Part shown: piece by piece, positions 31,431-41,205 of the stretch
Layout: every line of letters begins with the position of its first letter
Numbering within the stretch: position 1 is the first letter of the stretch
Virus record (IMG/VR): IMGVR_UViG_3300024239_000011
Location: 454,303-518,302 of that record
DNA: 64,000 nucleotides
Reading direction: 5' to 3' (one strand)
Origin: a virus
The notes under the pieces: generated by a model
The model's database searches: none
Told to the model about the DNA's origin: nothing
What the model saw: the letters and a program-made list of their open reading frames with translations, nothing else
Translations under genes and position numbers: made by a program

Positions 31431-32436
31431 TCCCTTTCTCCTTCAGAATGGTTTCGAAGACCTTATCACAAAAATTGCAAGTGACGCACTGATTTCGACA
31501 TGTTGAAACCTTCTCGGAATACCCAAGGGTTTCAAGATCGCTGAAGTAAATCGTCCGGTAGCCCACGTGATGGGTGGTGGCGAAAAAATCGTACAAGCTG
31601 AACGAAGAGTTTCCATACATGTACGCGGTTACCAGTGTTTTCAGGCGTTTCTTGTCGATCATACGTCCGACAATCTTTACGCTGTCGGCATATGGCTCAA
31701 ACAATTTCAGCCCAGCAGGCGTGATAAAGGGGCTTTTGAGGGTGTCAGCCGGGTTACGTTGGTAGTGCATCGTACAGAGGTGGTTCTTGTGCCACATCTG
31801 AAGTTCCTGTACTTCGGCTGGCTGTTGTTTCGGATACTGGCTGATCAAATTGTCGCAGTGCTGTTTCCACACACAGGACGGTAAGCAACCTTCATTTGCC
31901 ATCACCGTCAGGGTGATGTTGCGTTCCTTGGTCCACTCATGGACACGCTGAAGTTCTTCGAGGTTGCGGTTGATCGCCCTGTCGAGGATAAAATGCCGCA
32001 GACCAATGTTCTCGAAGCAGAACTTGACGCTTTCAAGCGTGCCTATCTTGTTGTTGGTGCTGGTTTTCACAACCATCGGCGGGAGGTTGCCAAAGAACGT
32101 CTCGTCGCGCAACAGAACGGTGTTGTTAAACGTGATGACTTCACATCCTTCGCGCCAGACTGAATAGAACAGGCGCAACATATGATCCACGCCCGAAGCA
32201 CTGTAGATGTCGTTATCATAAACAGCGGAATTGACAACATAATTCAATTTGATACCAAAATCATCTTTGATCCGCTTTATCTCATCCCAGTATTCGGGGG
32301 AGAATTTGATGTCGCGGTTGCTGATCGATTTTGAAGGATCGCTGAAATAGATATCGTCTATTTTTAGACGAGTGTCGTCGGGAAGCTCCGTAATTATATC
32401 ATATAACCCCGGTGCGTAAGGAAGTGAATACTTCAT
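31423..32436 (-). CDS. U32-like (UbiU/YegQ-type) Cys-rich protein
   Basis: 337 aa. The middle reads FILDRAINRNLEELQRVHEW, then TVMANEGCLPSCVWKQHC, reminiscent of the U32 family, where Cys residues bind an iron-sulfur cluster. The C-terminus holds four more Cys in CRNQCVTCNFCD. Early segments (LPDDTRLKIDDIYFSD) fit a TIM-barrel. In bacteria U32 proteins support RNA or ubiquinone hydroxylation rather than proteolysis. Presence inside a fibre gene block is unusual. Family call moderate. Confidence 0.45.
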   Translation of the reverse strand: MKYSLPYAPGLYDIITELPDDTRLKIDDIYFSDPSKSISNRDIKFSPEYWDEIKRIKDDFGIKLNYVVNSAVYDNDIYSASGVDHMLRLFYSVWREGCEVITFNNTVLLRDETFFGNLPPMVVKTSTNNKIGTLESVKFCFENIGLRHFILDRAINRNLEELQRVHEWTKERNITLTVMANEGCLPSCVWKQHCDNLISQYPKQQPAEVQELQMWHKNHLCTMHYQRNPADTLKSPFITPAGLKLFEPYADSVKIVGRMIDKKRLKTLVTAYMYGNSSFSLYDFFATTHHVGYRTIYFSDLETLGYSEKVSTCRNQCVTCNFCDKVFETILKEKGNG

Positions 32437-32444
32437 AATTGCCT

Positions 32445-34796
32445 TTACTGTTGTATACCTTGGATGTCACCTTTGTTCGTCGTCACAACACCGGTCGAAT
32501 CAATCCATGTGATCTTATTCAGTCCTGATATTGCCGCCCCTGGCGCTCCACCAATGGCACCATTGACTACATTGTTACCACCGAATAACGTTGGCTGCAA
32601 TTTTTGAACAGATACACTTAGTCCATTACCGCCTGATATTGAAAAGTCTTGTGTAATATCAGGAAGATCAATGACGCGATATTCTAGCCACATTCCGCGA
32701 TTACCAGAGACAGTATACGTTTTATAGAACCCAAAACTGTTAAGCGGGTTGTTTGATCCGTTCAATTCTTGAACAAGATTACTGATTGTCGTCAGTATGT
32801 CATGAGTGTCGATATGTACTTCGTTGACCCCAGGTACCGATTCGACAAACGTATAGGTGACATTATTCACGGTGATGGTTTGACCATTTGTTATTGTTGC
32901 CGGGAACAGTACGAGATAAGATTCGTAAAGAAAACGACAGCCGCTTCCCGTGCCCGGTTCAACAATAAATGTATTTCCGATATCACTCACGGTTTTATGC
33001 TCGATGAATAACCCTTGCGTGCTTTCTTGATTTCCATTTTTTGTATACATAATAGTTGGGGCATTTTGTACCGTATAGGATGCAGTGTTAATATTCGCGT
33101 GTAGGGTCATGCGTAAATTTTCCAATGTGTCCGCAATTGATGTGCCAATGGCAATTTGCGAACCGAATGTAAAGGGTGTTCCCCCGACCCGGATAGTAGA
33201 CCCCAAGGTTGGCTGGTCATACATGACCACATAGCCACGTGCCGGTTCCGCCGGTAGCGGTTGGGATGCACCACCGGAAACATTGGTGTCACCTCCATAG
33301 CCGCCTGCTCGCCCAAGTGCCCTTGCGGTACCACCAGCACCACCCGTAACGATATTCCCCGATTGACCATTATTACCATGGCGTTCGTTAGTGCGTTCCA
33401 CCAGACGATTTTCAGTTTTGCTGAATTTGGAACTCACCGTGCCACCAATACCAGCATTGAAATCTGATCCGCCAGCACCACCGCCGCCGCCACTACCACC
33501 GACGTAAATTTTCATGAGGTTTACGTCATCCCAAATGATATTGGATGGCGCACCACCACCACCACCGCCGGTTCCAAAAATATGACCTTCGATGTTGCAG
33601 ATGGAAATTGGATACGATAGCATCATGGATACACCACCGGTCTTACCAGGGGCACCAATTTGCGGTGTGCGCGGGATATCATCGGTAGTGATATCACCAC
33701 CATCACCACCCGCCCCACCGGCTCCAACAATATAGCCTTTGTTAATGAGTTTAACCGTGGTAGCGGTATTCGTGAAATTACCAAGCATGAAAGCCGGTAC
33801 GCTTTCGTCCATGCTACTGATCAATACCGACCGCCCAACACGTACCGTAATATTCAGCGGTTGCGTTGCTTCATTCCACAAAGGGTATTTTGTTAGAATG
33901 TAGTTTTTCAAACTGAAATTGTATGTGTTGCTATCAAGGTTGATCGTGATATTGCTTGGTACGGTCGAATCAGGGACCGCCGCAGGCGGTATATAAACGT
34001 TGTTGCCTGTCTGAAAACCTTTGATCTTGAACAGGTTACAGAACCATCGAATGCCCACGGTTGCAGTTGAACTGTCTGAATGCAGCACCGCCTTAAGGAC
34101 GAATTTACCGTACTTTGCGGTTCCTTCCTCACCGTCAGCCCAATAGGGGCTGAACGTCGTAAAGCCTGCTGGAATACCATAGTTGTTGTATGGTATGTAG
34201 AAATCATACTTGTAGAGAACTGAAAATCCTTTGAATGCGTAGTTGGCGCGCTCAGTTCCATCCAGTCCTGAGAATAGGAATGGGTCAATAATTGCTTCAA
34301 ACACTACGGGGGCAGTGGAACCGTAACCACTACTGTATGTTTGCTGACCGGTGTTTACTTTACCATTTGCGACGTATGAATTGCCACCGAACGCAGGTAA
34401 TGTATCAGTCAATTTACCACGTATTACGTCAAATCCCAGGACGGTTGATCCATTAATCGTTTGAACCCCAGGGGTATCATTGTTGATGTATTGCAACTCG
34501 ATTGCACCAGTCACATTTCGTTGTATCTTGTTCAATACTTGTGACATTGCTTCAATCGTCGGGTTACTGCTCGTACCAGTGTTTGTAGTTGTACCGGTTA
34601 CAAGGTCACGGTCGGTGACCAAGTTGGTCCACGTGTCTCGTATGTATGCTTCGATCCGATTATTCGAATAGCGCACCATTCCGTTGATCGAATCCGCCGG
34701 TAGCGGGCGTTGAACTGTTGTTCCCTCGGGAATACCTAAGTGGCTGGTATCGGTCTGGGCTATGTTACCCTTTTGTATGGACTTACCTACGCGCAT
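32445..34796 (-). CDS. Large tail-fibre/adhesin with glycine-rich repeats
   Basis: 783 aa. The N-terminal region MVRYSNNRIEAYIRDTWTNL is the fibre motif G-(V/I)RYN...E.Y..G.W shared with its neighbours. A middle domain ends with GKFVLKAVLHSDSSTATVGI, shared with the two upstream fibre proteins. From about residue 355 on come long glycine stretches (GAGGAGGDGG, GTGGGGGGA, GGSGGGGGAGG), as in receptor-binding gp38 adhesins that pack polyglycine helices. The C-terminal third has repeated NNVTYTFVESVPG-like units. Probably the receptor-binding tip; a good candidate for host-range variation. Confidence 0.75.
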   Translation of the reverse strand: MRVGKSIQKGNIAQTDTSHLGIPEGTTVQRPLPADSINGMVRYSNNRIEAYIRDTWTNLVTDRDLVTGTTTNTGTSSNPTIEAMSQVLNKIQRNVTGAIELQYINNDTPGVQTINGSTVLGFDVIRGKLTDTLPAFGGNSYVANGKVNTGQQTYSSGYGSTAPVVFEAIIDPFLFSGLDGTERANYAFKGFSVLYKYDFYIPYNNYGIPAGFTTFSPYWADGEEGTAKYGKFVLKAVLHSDSSTATVGIRWFCNLFKIKGFQTGNNVYIPPAAVPDSTVPSNITINLDSNTYNFSLKNYILTKYPLWNEATQPLNITVRVGRSVLISSMDESVPAFMLGNFTNTATTVKLINKGYIVGAGGAGGDGGDITTDDIPRTPQIGAPGKTGGVSMMLSYPISICNIEGHIFGTGGGGGGAPSNIIWDDVNLMKIYVGGSGGGGGAGGSDFNAGIGGTVSSKFSKTENRLVERTNERHGNNGQSGNIVTGGAGGTARALGRAGGYGGDTNVSGGASQPLPAEPARGYVVMYDQPTLGSTIRVGGTPFTFGSQIAIGTSIADTLENLRMTLHANINTASYTVQNAPTIMYTKNGNQESTQGLFIEHKTVSDIGNTFIVEPGTGSGCRFLYESYLVLFPATITNGQTITVNNVTYTFVESVPGVNEVHIDTHDILTTISNLVQELNGSNNPLNSFGFYKTYTVSGNRGMWLEYRVIDLPDITQDFSISGGNGLSVSVQKLQPTLFGGNNVVNGAIGGAPGAAISGLNKITWIDSTGVVTTNKGDIQGIQQ

Positions 34797-34806
34797 ATAC
34801 CCACCT

Positions 34807-35607
34807 TTAGAATTGATCGAAATTGCGGAATTTATAAAGCATTACCATCCAGCGAACGCCAATTTGGGTGTAGTCATTGCTGTTGAAGAAACTTTGTAGT
34901 CGCATAGTAAGACGGAACTTTCCGTAATCCTGGGAGGCAGTGTCGGTTGTTATTGGCAGCATCGTAGTTGAGTTGTGCCAATATTTGTTACCGCTGTTCA
35001 TGCCATCCATGATTTCGAACAAACAACTGAATGCATCGTATTTGTAGTTTCCACGATTTGACTGATCAAAACCAACCAACGCCGCAATATCGATTATGAA
35101 ACGCGCTTCAAACCAACCATTTTGTACCGAATTCGACCCAGCGTTGGGAATATTTCCCACGATGAAGTTTGATTCCGCGTCGTATAGTCCGATGGTAATA
35201 TTGTCAGATGACGGGTTTTCTACGGTAATCCATGATGGTTGAATAGTTGGTTGTCCTACCCCATAACTGTACCCAATCGTAGGATATTTACCAACCCCAA
35301 GTACCACACTTCCGGTTCGTGTTTCATTCAGGCGTTTGAGAATTTCCGAAATAACCCCACGGGTCAGATTACTCGAAGTATCTGTCGTGTCGGGCGTATA
35401 CCCTTCTGGGGTTAAGTCTTTAGTTGTGATCAAGTTGACCCAATGACCATTAATGTAGGCTTCATAGCGACTACTATTATTGTTGAAGCGAACTTCACCA
35501 CCCCCTGCATTTGCCGGTTGTTCAGAAGTTCTCCCACGTGGAAACTGGTAGTAGTTTTTCGCAGTAACAGACACATCAGTTGTGAAATCAATCTTTCCCG
35601 TGCGCAT
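34807..35607 (-). CDS. Tail-fibre protein, short (266 aa)
   Basis: ATG 35607 overlaps the upstream stop (TGATG). It has the shared N-terminal element GGEVRFNNNSSRYEAYINGH and the shared C-terminal domain ending DYTQIGVRWMVMLYKFRNFD. It corresponds to the first half of the glycine-rich fibre without the adhesin part, so these are duplicated genes that diverged. Confidence 0.7.
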   Translation of the reverse strand: MRTGKIDFTTDVSVTAKNYYQFPRGRTSEQPANAGGGEVRFNNNSSRYEAYINGHWVNLITTKDLTPEGYTPDTTDTSSNLTRGVISEILKRLNETRTGSVVLGVGKYPTIGYSYGVGQPTIQPSWITVENPSSDNITIGLYDAESNFIVGNIPNAGSNSVQNGWFEARFIIDIAALVGFDQSNRGNYKYDAFSCLFEIMDGMNSGNKYWHNSTTMLPITTDTASQDYGKFRLTMRLQSFFNSNDYTQIGVRWMVMLYKFRNFDQF

Positions 35608-36977
35608 CAGAAATTCCTATACTTGGTTAGCTGCCCAACCCACGAAATACCAACCGCATTTGCATAGTATCCAGCAGCACCGTATAATCCGATGTGGACG
35701 TTGAAGATGCCATAGTTGGTATCGTTAACACTGGTCCATGCAGGGGTCATATTAACGGTATAGCGAAGAGGAACGCCCGCATATCCCGAGTTGCCTGACG
35801 CGGTGTAATACCAGTCGAAAATTTTGGTCAAACCCGTGAAGATGTTGATTTTATAGTCTTTGACCTTGGATGCAGGGACACCACAGGCTTTGAATATATC
35901 AAACTGAAAATCCAGCGAGAAACTGGTGCCGTGAACTGACGCATAGAAATAGGTTTCGAGACGAACATACGATCCGTTTTTCGGAAGCGTTATATAGGCA
36001 TCGGTAGTATACCCGGCACCTTTATCGACAACCGAGAATGCTTTGATGGCGCCATTATCTACGATAGGCTGAAATACTGCTGGGGTTGTATGGGTACCGT
36101 GAATGGTAATTGGACCGAGATTGGAGGCATATCCGGCGCCGGAATCGATCACGCGCACAGCAAGTATTTTACCGTTACCCAGCGTGACAGAGATCGCCCC
36201 GCCGGTTCCTGAAGTATCTTCGATGACGACGGTTGGGTTGGTATAATCGCGCCCGCGCGTAATCATTCGCGCTCCCGTGATCACACCATTGGTGACATCA
36301 AGCGCCATTTCCGCGCCATATCCAGTTGGATCGGTAATGCGGGCAGTCGGTTCGGTGTATCCATGACCGCCAGCAGTTACCGTAACAGTGTCAATCAACC
36401 CATCACCGAGAATCGGTACCGCGTATGCACGCATGTAGTTTAGGTTTTCATTGACGAATGGATTGAGAGTAATCCCGCCGGTACTCGTACCGGAGTACGT
36501 GAAACCCTCATTAGCCGCACTACCATTGACGATGTACAGAGGCATTGCACTGTTCGAGTCGTCTGGCATGTAGTCTTCTACCGATGGTGGGAAGAAACTT
36601 CCACCGGTTCCGGTATGGCTGGTGTTGTGCCAAATATCGAACGACCCCACCGACATCTTGAAGAAGTCGGAGATCATCCCGGCCAACATTTCCACGGTCA
36701 TGTTGGCGTTTGGGTCCACAAATTCCAGATCACTGCTATTAGTGACCAGATCGAGCAACGATACCAGCGGGGTCCATTCTCCATCCTGATACACTTCAAG
36801 AGCGCCAGTTGAACCACCACCAACGTTGATGTCGGTGTTATAGCGGATTTGCCCAGAAGTGGGGCTACGATCACCAACTACAGTGCTTTCACGGTCATCG
36901 GTAGACCCGGATGGCATCGCAATAAAGCCATGTCCATTCACTTCTACGGTTGATGGTTCCAGTCTACCAAATTTCAT
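35607..36977 (-). CDS. Tail-fibre protein with internal beta repeats (456 aa)
   Basis: ATG 36977 overlaps the previous stop by ATGA. The N-terminus has SGQIRYNTDINVGGG and EVYQDGEWTPLV. The middle contains several copies of a unit like VTVTAGGHGYTEPTARITDP and VRVIDSGAGYASNLGPITIH, a repeat (GxGYTxP) common in phage fibre and adhesin proteins. The C-terminus (GISWVGQLTKYRNF) matches its two downstream paralogs. Structural role clear, exact location in the fibre not. Confidence 0.7.
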   Translation of the reverse strand: MKFGRLEPSTVEVNGHGFIAMPSGSTDDRESTVVGDRSPTSGQIRYNTDINVGGGSTGALEVYQDGEWTPLVSLLDLVTNSSDLEFVDPNANMTVEMLAGMISDFFKMSVGSFDIWHNTSHTGTGGSFFPPSVEDYMPDDSNSAMPLYIVNGSAANEGFTYSGTSTGGITLNPFVNENLNYMRAYAVPILGDGLIDTVTVTAGGHGYTEPTARITDPTGYGAEMALDVTNGVITGARMITRGRDYTNPTVVIEDTSGTGGAISVTLGNGKILAVRVIDSGAGYASNLGPITIHGTHTTPAVFQPIVDNGAIKAFSVVDKGAGYTTDAYITLPKNGSYVRLETYFYASVHGTSFSLDFQFDIFKACGVPASKVKDYKINIFTGLTKIFDWYYTASGNSGYAGVPLRYTVNMTPAWTSVNDTNYGIFNVHIGLYGAAGYYANAVGISWVGQLTKYRNF

Positions 36978-37717
36978 CGGGTCACCTTTATGCACCACAT
37001 ATTAGTTGGATTATCAACATGTCCCGGTCCCGTTAAAGGCAATGTGCCATTAACGAGGAAAGATGACACGTCGAGATATAGTCGATTGGTATTATACAAA
37101 TATATTTCATCAGGAATTACCATGCGTCCCTGATTGTCGTAAACTAATGCCATGACAACGCGCTTATTCAATCCATGATCAATTGGAATTAAGCGCGACC
37201 CAGCCGTAATACCCATTGCCAGCATAGTGGCATCCAATAGAATTTGCCCACCAACCGGATTGTTCAATACTACGGTAACGATGTTGCTGTGGTCAAAAAA
37301 AACGTCATTTGTTTGGGCATCTGGGGGTCCAACAAGTTCCCAATGTGGTGTAGGTTGAAATGTCCACGCATAAAGCTTACGCCGGTCAGTATCCCAAAAT
37401 AATTGCCCTTCAATAAGACCATTGGGTAGGGTATTCCCAACTTGTACGCCGGTAGCAATAACCCAATGCGTTCCGTCGTACACATACAACTTGAAATCAG
37501 TTGTATTGAACCAGATTTGCCCAGTTAACGGATTGCCTTCAGGTGCGGTCGGATTGGCAAAATTTTCAAGTAAGTGAACAAGGTTTTCTGCCCAAATTTC
37601 ACCATAGTTGACGAAATTACGCCCAAGTAGTTTCAATGAAGTGTGGGTGGAATCAACAACACCATCTTCGAGGGTAACTACGGCTTCACCGTTGTATTTG
37701 TTAATCAAATAGGACAT
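36974..37717 (-). CDS. Tail-fibre/baseplate protein, paralog of next gene (247 aa)
   Basis: Contains two copies of the fibre unit (LTGQIWFNTTDFKLYVYDGT and EGQLFWDTDRRKLYAW). The last 105 residues (from DHSNIVTVVLNN to NMWCIKVTR) align along their length with the end of the protein at 37736, so the C-terminal domain is duplicated. A late promoter lies just upstream of ATG 37717. Confidence 0.7.
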   Translation of the reverse strand: MSYLINKYNGEAVVTLEDGVVDSTHTSLKLLGRNFVNYGEIWAENLVHLLENFANPTAPEGNPLTGQIWFNTTDFKLYVYDGTHWVIATGVQVGNTLPNGLIEGQLFWDTDRRKLYAWTFQPTPHWELVGPPDAQTNDVFFDHSNIVTVVLNNPVGGQILLDATMLAMGITAGSRLIPIDHGLNKRVVMALVYDNQGRMVIPDEIYLYNTNRLYLDVSSFLVNGTLPLTGPGHVDNPTNMWCIKVTR

Positions 37718-37730
37718 TATTCACCATCCA

Positions 37731-37740
37731 CGTATTTATC
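37731..37740 (-). promoter_or_regulatory. Late-type promoter motif
   Basis: Minus-strand GATAAATACG, 14 bases before ATG 37717, overlapping the stop region of the gene at 37736. The leader would be very short. Confidence 0.5.
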
Positions 37741-38806
37741 GGCTAATTTTTACACACCATTTATTCGTGCTGTTGTCCGGAAGACTTGGCCCGTTATTTG
37801 GCAGTATCCCAGAAAACAAGAAAGACGACACATCAATCAATGCGACTGTGGTAGAATACAAATACACTTCGTCGGGAATGACCATCTTCCCCTGGTTGTC
37901 GAATACCTGAACAATGTTGTAGCGGTTATCGAGGTCATGGAAGACACGAAGCAATTTCATCCCTGGCTCAATACCCATAGACATCATGGTAGAATCGATC
38001 TGTATTTGTCCTGCCCCTGCCGTACCAGTTACTACGGTTAGGAAGTTGGTGTGGTCGAACAATTCCGTATGAGTATTTGCCCCGGTTAATGGCACCCACC
38101 CTTTTTTGGCATTGAAATATTCAGGGCAGTCATAATCAGTATTGAAACGAAAATCACCGGGTACCGCTACACCTGGGCGATCTACTGTCGTACTGGAAGG
38201 TAGCTTTAAGCTTCCCTTTCGATCCATGATGAAACGGGCATTGGTATCTGAATAGAAGTCGTCCAGTTTGAAAATATCATCGGTGATTTTTAGTCGTTCA
38301 ACGGCATTTACAACTACACGGAATCGGGGATTTCCTGCCGACGTACCGTGCTGGGTAAATTCCGTCTTGGTTTGATTGACATATTGGTAGGTATTTCCAT
38401 TGATTCCGACCGAATAATCGTCGTCGGTCACGATCAGACGATCACGATTGTCCACGATTACGTGGAACCGCGAGTTCCCAGGTGAAGTGCCATACTTGCG
38501 AAAAATTGTGCGCGTCTCGGTGATATTCAAATGGGTATTCCCATTGATATCAAGGTTGAGATCGCCCCCGGACGGAAGTTGTCCATCAATCCGGGTCTGT
38601 GTAACGATTACTTTATCTGTACCAGCCACCGAGAGCTTAAGCGAACCTGTCGTGGGGGCGATATTCAGCCGGGCATACGTATCGGCAGCAACAAGGTAAT
38701 CCTTGGTGTCGTCGGTGGTGATCTTGAAACGAACGTTATCACTCCCGGTGAAATGAGGGATGTTCGTAACAAGGATTTGGTTTTTGTCTTTTATGACACC
38801 AGTCAT
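37736..38806 (-). CDS. Tail-fibre protein (356 aa)
   Basis: The N-terminal 200 residues repeat a unit of the type HFTGSDNVRFKITTDDTKDY, SPGNSRFHVIVDNRDRLIV and SAGNPRFRVVVNAVERLKIT, an internal triplication. The VAVPGDFRFNTDYDCPEYFN segment is the fibre motif and the last 105 residues match the gene at 36974. It follows the large fibre gene by 11 bases and is part of the same transcript. Confidence 0.7.
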   Translation of the reverse strand: MTGVIKDKNQILVTNIPHFTGSDNVRFKITTDDTKDYLVAADTYARLNIAPTTGSLKLSVAGTDKVIVTQTRIDGQLPSGGDLNLDINGNTHLNITETRTIFRKYGTSPGNSRFHVIVDNRDRLIVTDDDYSVGINGNTYQYVNQTKTEFTQHGTSAGNPRFRVVVNAVERLKITDDIFKLDDFYSDTNARFIMDRKGSLKLPSSTTVDRPGVAVPGDFRFNTDYDCPEYFNAKKGWVPLTGANTHTELFDHTNFLTVVTGTAGAGQIQIDSTMMSMGIEPGMKLLRVFHDLDNRYNIVQVFDNQGKMVIPDEVYLYSTTVALIDVSSFLFSGILPNNGPSLPDNSTNKWCVKISR

Positions 38807-38817
38807 GTATTCACCAC

Positions 38818-40614
38818 TTAACAGAAGTTGTGCCGGATAAAGCCGTAAAGGTATTTACCGTCGCAATGAAACTCGATAACGTCGGTTGCGTTCGGTACAG
38901 TAGTCAGACGTGGTTTCCCGCCGGGGAACTTAATCATGTCTGCAAATTTGATGTCGTGACCACCAACATCGTCTTGATGGATGAAGAGGACATAGGTGTG
39001 ACCCGCCACGCACCCATCCACCGACAGTTCGATAGGTTTGTCCAAGAAAAGGGTCATGGTCCGCGAGCGATTCATCAACCAAACCGTTTTTGCATCACAC
39101 GGAAGTTCACCATGTGAGACGGTCATTACTTCGTTCCAGCCGGTTACCTCGCAGACTTCAAAGCTGGTCGTCTCTTCGTTGTAGCGAATCAGCCCGGTTT
39201 CATGCTCGCCTCGGTCATAGGTTCGGCCACATGGAACTTTCAAACCGCGCCGCCCACCAACACGTAGATTGGACGCCAGAGAAATGACCGGATTACCAAG
39301 GGCACCGTCTCCATTTACTATGTCGATTTGATCTGGTTGACCAACCAGGGTACGACCAACCAGATTATCACCCACCTTGATCATCACCCCACCGAGGACA
39401 CCCGTAACCTTATCAACTACGGCACCGTCTTGCTTCAGGTCGCGCCCATCAATCACTCCACCATCTGGGAATACGATACTGCCACGGATGTACAGATCGC
39501 CTTTGATTGCATCACCCGTTTTGGTAATGAAACGGTCGTCCGCCTCTGACTTGGTGTAGTGGTTCGGAAGCTGGGTCTGAATGATTGCGTTCGACAAACC
39601 CTTGACCACGCCAGAACCGCGCACGTCGCCCTGGAAGGTTAGTTTGAAATCGGAGGCACCGATCTCTGGGTTCCCATCGAAACCGTCTCCATGGCGTACC
39701 GTAATACCACTGACACCCTTAATTTCACGCGGGGCAGTCTCGGTACCGGGACGACGTTGAACCACGAAGCCTGCGGCGTTGCCCAAGGTGGAACGCAAAT
39801 ATCGAGTATCATTGTAATCGCGGTCGCCAATATGAGTACCATAGATGGGTTCCTTGACGCCCTTCAGGTAATTACCATTGAGATCAAGGGTTCCCATCAT
39901 CTTCCCACCGGTCGTGGAAAGCACTTCATTGGTGTCAAGACGGAGGTTCAGAACTATGTCCTCAAGGTTTTTAACCTTCACCGAGCCTTTGACATCGCCC
40001 CGCACCACCAGATTGAAGCCCTTAATACCCACGGTCGGCGGACCCTGTACACCGTCATGATTTAGGACGCGCAAGCCATCAATGGCTTCAAGATGACGCC
40101 CAGTGAATACGCCATCTGCTTGCCGCACCAGAATACCACTTTTGGTATTTATGCGGTCTAGCAGCAGTCCATCCTTGGTTAAATCACGACCAGCAACCGT
40201 GAAACCGTCATCAACATGAATGTTGGCGTTCTTCATGACCAGATCACCTGTCATGGTATCGCCGGTTTGGTTGACGTAGGTGTTTGAGCCATCTTCGACT
40301 GAAACAATACGTCCTTTTATATCCACTGTGATTTTAGCTGCATCGTATGTACCGGCAACAACACCGGTTTCTGTCAGGCACAACTTGATTTTGAGGGGGT
40401 CGCTGCCTTCAGCAATGTATGAGGAAACGCCAACAACATCACCCTCTACCTTGATGAACTTGTTCTGGATGCGACTAATTTCATCTGCCGCCTGTCCTAG
40501 ATTATCTGCGATAGAGGCAAAGTTGTCCCGAAAACCCTGTGTTGAATTTGCCTGCTTGGCCTTCGGAAAGTCTTTGTCAATGCCGGTAATGTCTATTTTT
40601 GACCCAAATGCCAT
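38818..40614 (-). CDS. Long tail-fibre protein (598 aa)
   Basis: The N-terminal segment QANSTQGFRDNFASIADNLG resembles the start of T4-like cyanophage fibre proteins. The rest is repetitive: GDTMTGDLVMKNANI, GGKMMGTLDLNGNYL and GDAIKGDLYIRGSIV copies, AGRDLTKDGLLLD and DGRDLKQDGAVVD copies, and RHLEAIDGLRVLN-type units, as in shaft domains. The C-terminus has the TGLIRYNEETTSFEV fibre motif and a globular end. First gene of the fibre block, behind a late promoter. Confidence 0.8.
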   Translation of the reverse strand: MAFGSKIDITGIDKDFPKAKQANSTQGFRDNFASIADNLGQAADEISRIQNKFIKVEGDVVGVSSYIAEGSDPLKIKLCLTETGVVAGTYDAAKITVDIKGRIVSVEDGSNTYVNQTGDTMTGDLVMKNANIHVDDGFTVAGRDLTKDGLLLDRINTKSGILVRQADGVFTGRHLEAIDGLRVLNHDGVQGPPTVGIKGFNLVVRGDVKGSVKVKNLEDIVLNLRLDTNEVLSTTGGKMMGTLDLNGNYLKGVKEPIYGTHIGDRDYNDTRYLRSTLGNAAGFVVQRRPGTETAPREIKGVSGITVRHGDGFDGNPEIGASDFKLTFQGDVRGSGVVKGLSNAIIQTQLPNHYTKSEADDRFITKTGDAIKGDLYIRGSIVFPDGGVIDGRDLKQDGAVVDKVTGVLGGVMIKVGDNLVGRTLVGQPDQIDIVNGDGALGNPVISLASNLRVGGRRGLKVPCGRTYDRGEHETGLIRYNEETTSFEVCEVTGWNEVMTVSHGELPCDAKTVWLMNRSRTMTLFLDKPIELSVDGCVAGHTYVLFIHQDDVGGHDIKFADMIKFPGGKPRLTTVPNATDVIEFHCDGKYLYGFIRHNFC

Positions 40615-40636
40615 ATTCCCGCCCTCGTGCTGTTCT

Positions 40637-40647
40637 GAATATTTATC
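40637..40647 (-). promoter_or_regulatory. Late-type promoter for the fibre block
   Basis: Minus-strand GATAAATATTC, 23 bases before ATG 40614. It lies back to back with a plus-strand late motif at 40663, so both strands start transcription from this 60-base gap. Confidence 0.6.
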
Positions 40648-40662
40648 CAGAGAGAGGGTTGC

Positions 40663-40670
40663 CTAAATAC
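40663..40670 (+). promoter_or_regulatory. Late-type promoter at a nearly leaderless gene
   Basis: CTAAATAC lies four bases before ATG 40675. If the start point is as in T4 late promoters, the mRNA would begin at or inside the start codon. Confidence 0.5.
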
Positions 40671-40674
40671 TGGC

Positions 40675-41193
40675 ATGAAGATGATCGAGCTATTCGAGTA
40701 TACAGTTGATGGTTTCGTGATCCAAAATAGCGCGAGCATGATCACACCGGCTGGTGAAGTCATACCGTGTGATTTCGCTGGGCACAGTGATACCGTGGTA
40801 CATTGGATGGAAGTTAATGATCCAGACACTCTAGCACAGTGGATCAACGATGGGATTGTTGGCTGGACTGCCGTTAATGGGCACAAAACTGTAAGTGATG
40901 AGCAAAAAGTGATGGAAGCAGCCATTCTACATGGGTGGGTACGGTATTACTTTAGCGGCAAGGTCAATGATTGGGACGAATTTATTCTTCGTTATGTCAG
41001 AAATGCTCGTTATCTGGTAGGTTTTACATGTTCCCCCTCCCACCTCAATGGGAATACTGCTACTGCTTGCTTTCGATTATTAACAAATTTGCAGAAGATG
41101 CAGCCGATTGCAGTGGAATTGGGCGGATATACAGAGTCGTCATATTCGGTGGTACCGTACCGGAAGGCGGTGGAATTCTTCCGATCAATATGA
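40675..41193 (+). CDS. Unknown late protein with MKMIELFEYTVDG leader
   Basis: 172 aa. The leader MKMIELFEYTVDG is close to the N-terminus of T4 Alt (MELITELFDED), an ejected protein. The remainder is globular (GHSDTVVHWMEVNDPDTLAQ; a Cys/His-bearing middle), without a recognised domain. The late promoter is immediately upstream. Capsid packaging is my inference. Confidence 0.6.
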   Translation: MKMIELFEYTVDGFVIQNSASMITPAGEVIPCDFAGHSDTVVHWMEVNDPDTLAQWINDGIVGWTAVNGHKTVSDEQKVMEAAILHGWVRYYFSGKVNDWDEFILRYVRNARYLVGFTCSPSHLNGNTATACFRLLTNLQKMQPIAVELGGYTESSYSVVPYRKAVEFFRSI

Positions 41194-41205
41194 CTTTTAT
41201 GCGGT

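Noticed and set aside
33100-33760. Repetitive GGT/ACC-rich DNA that at first looks like a repeat array or CRISPR
   Set aside because: The repeats are irregular glycine codons of the adhesin gene, without constant-length spacers. No CRISPR array was seen anywhere.
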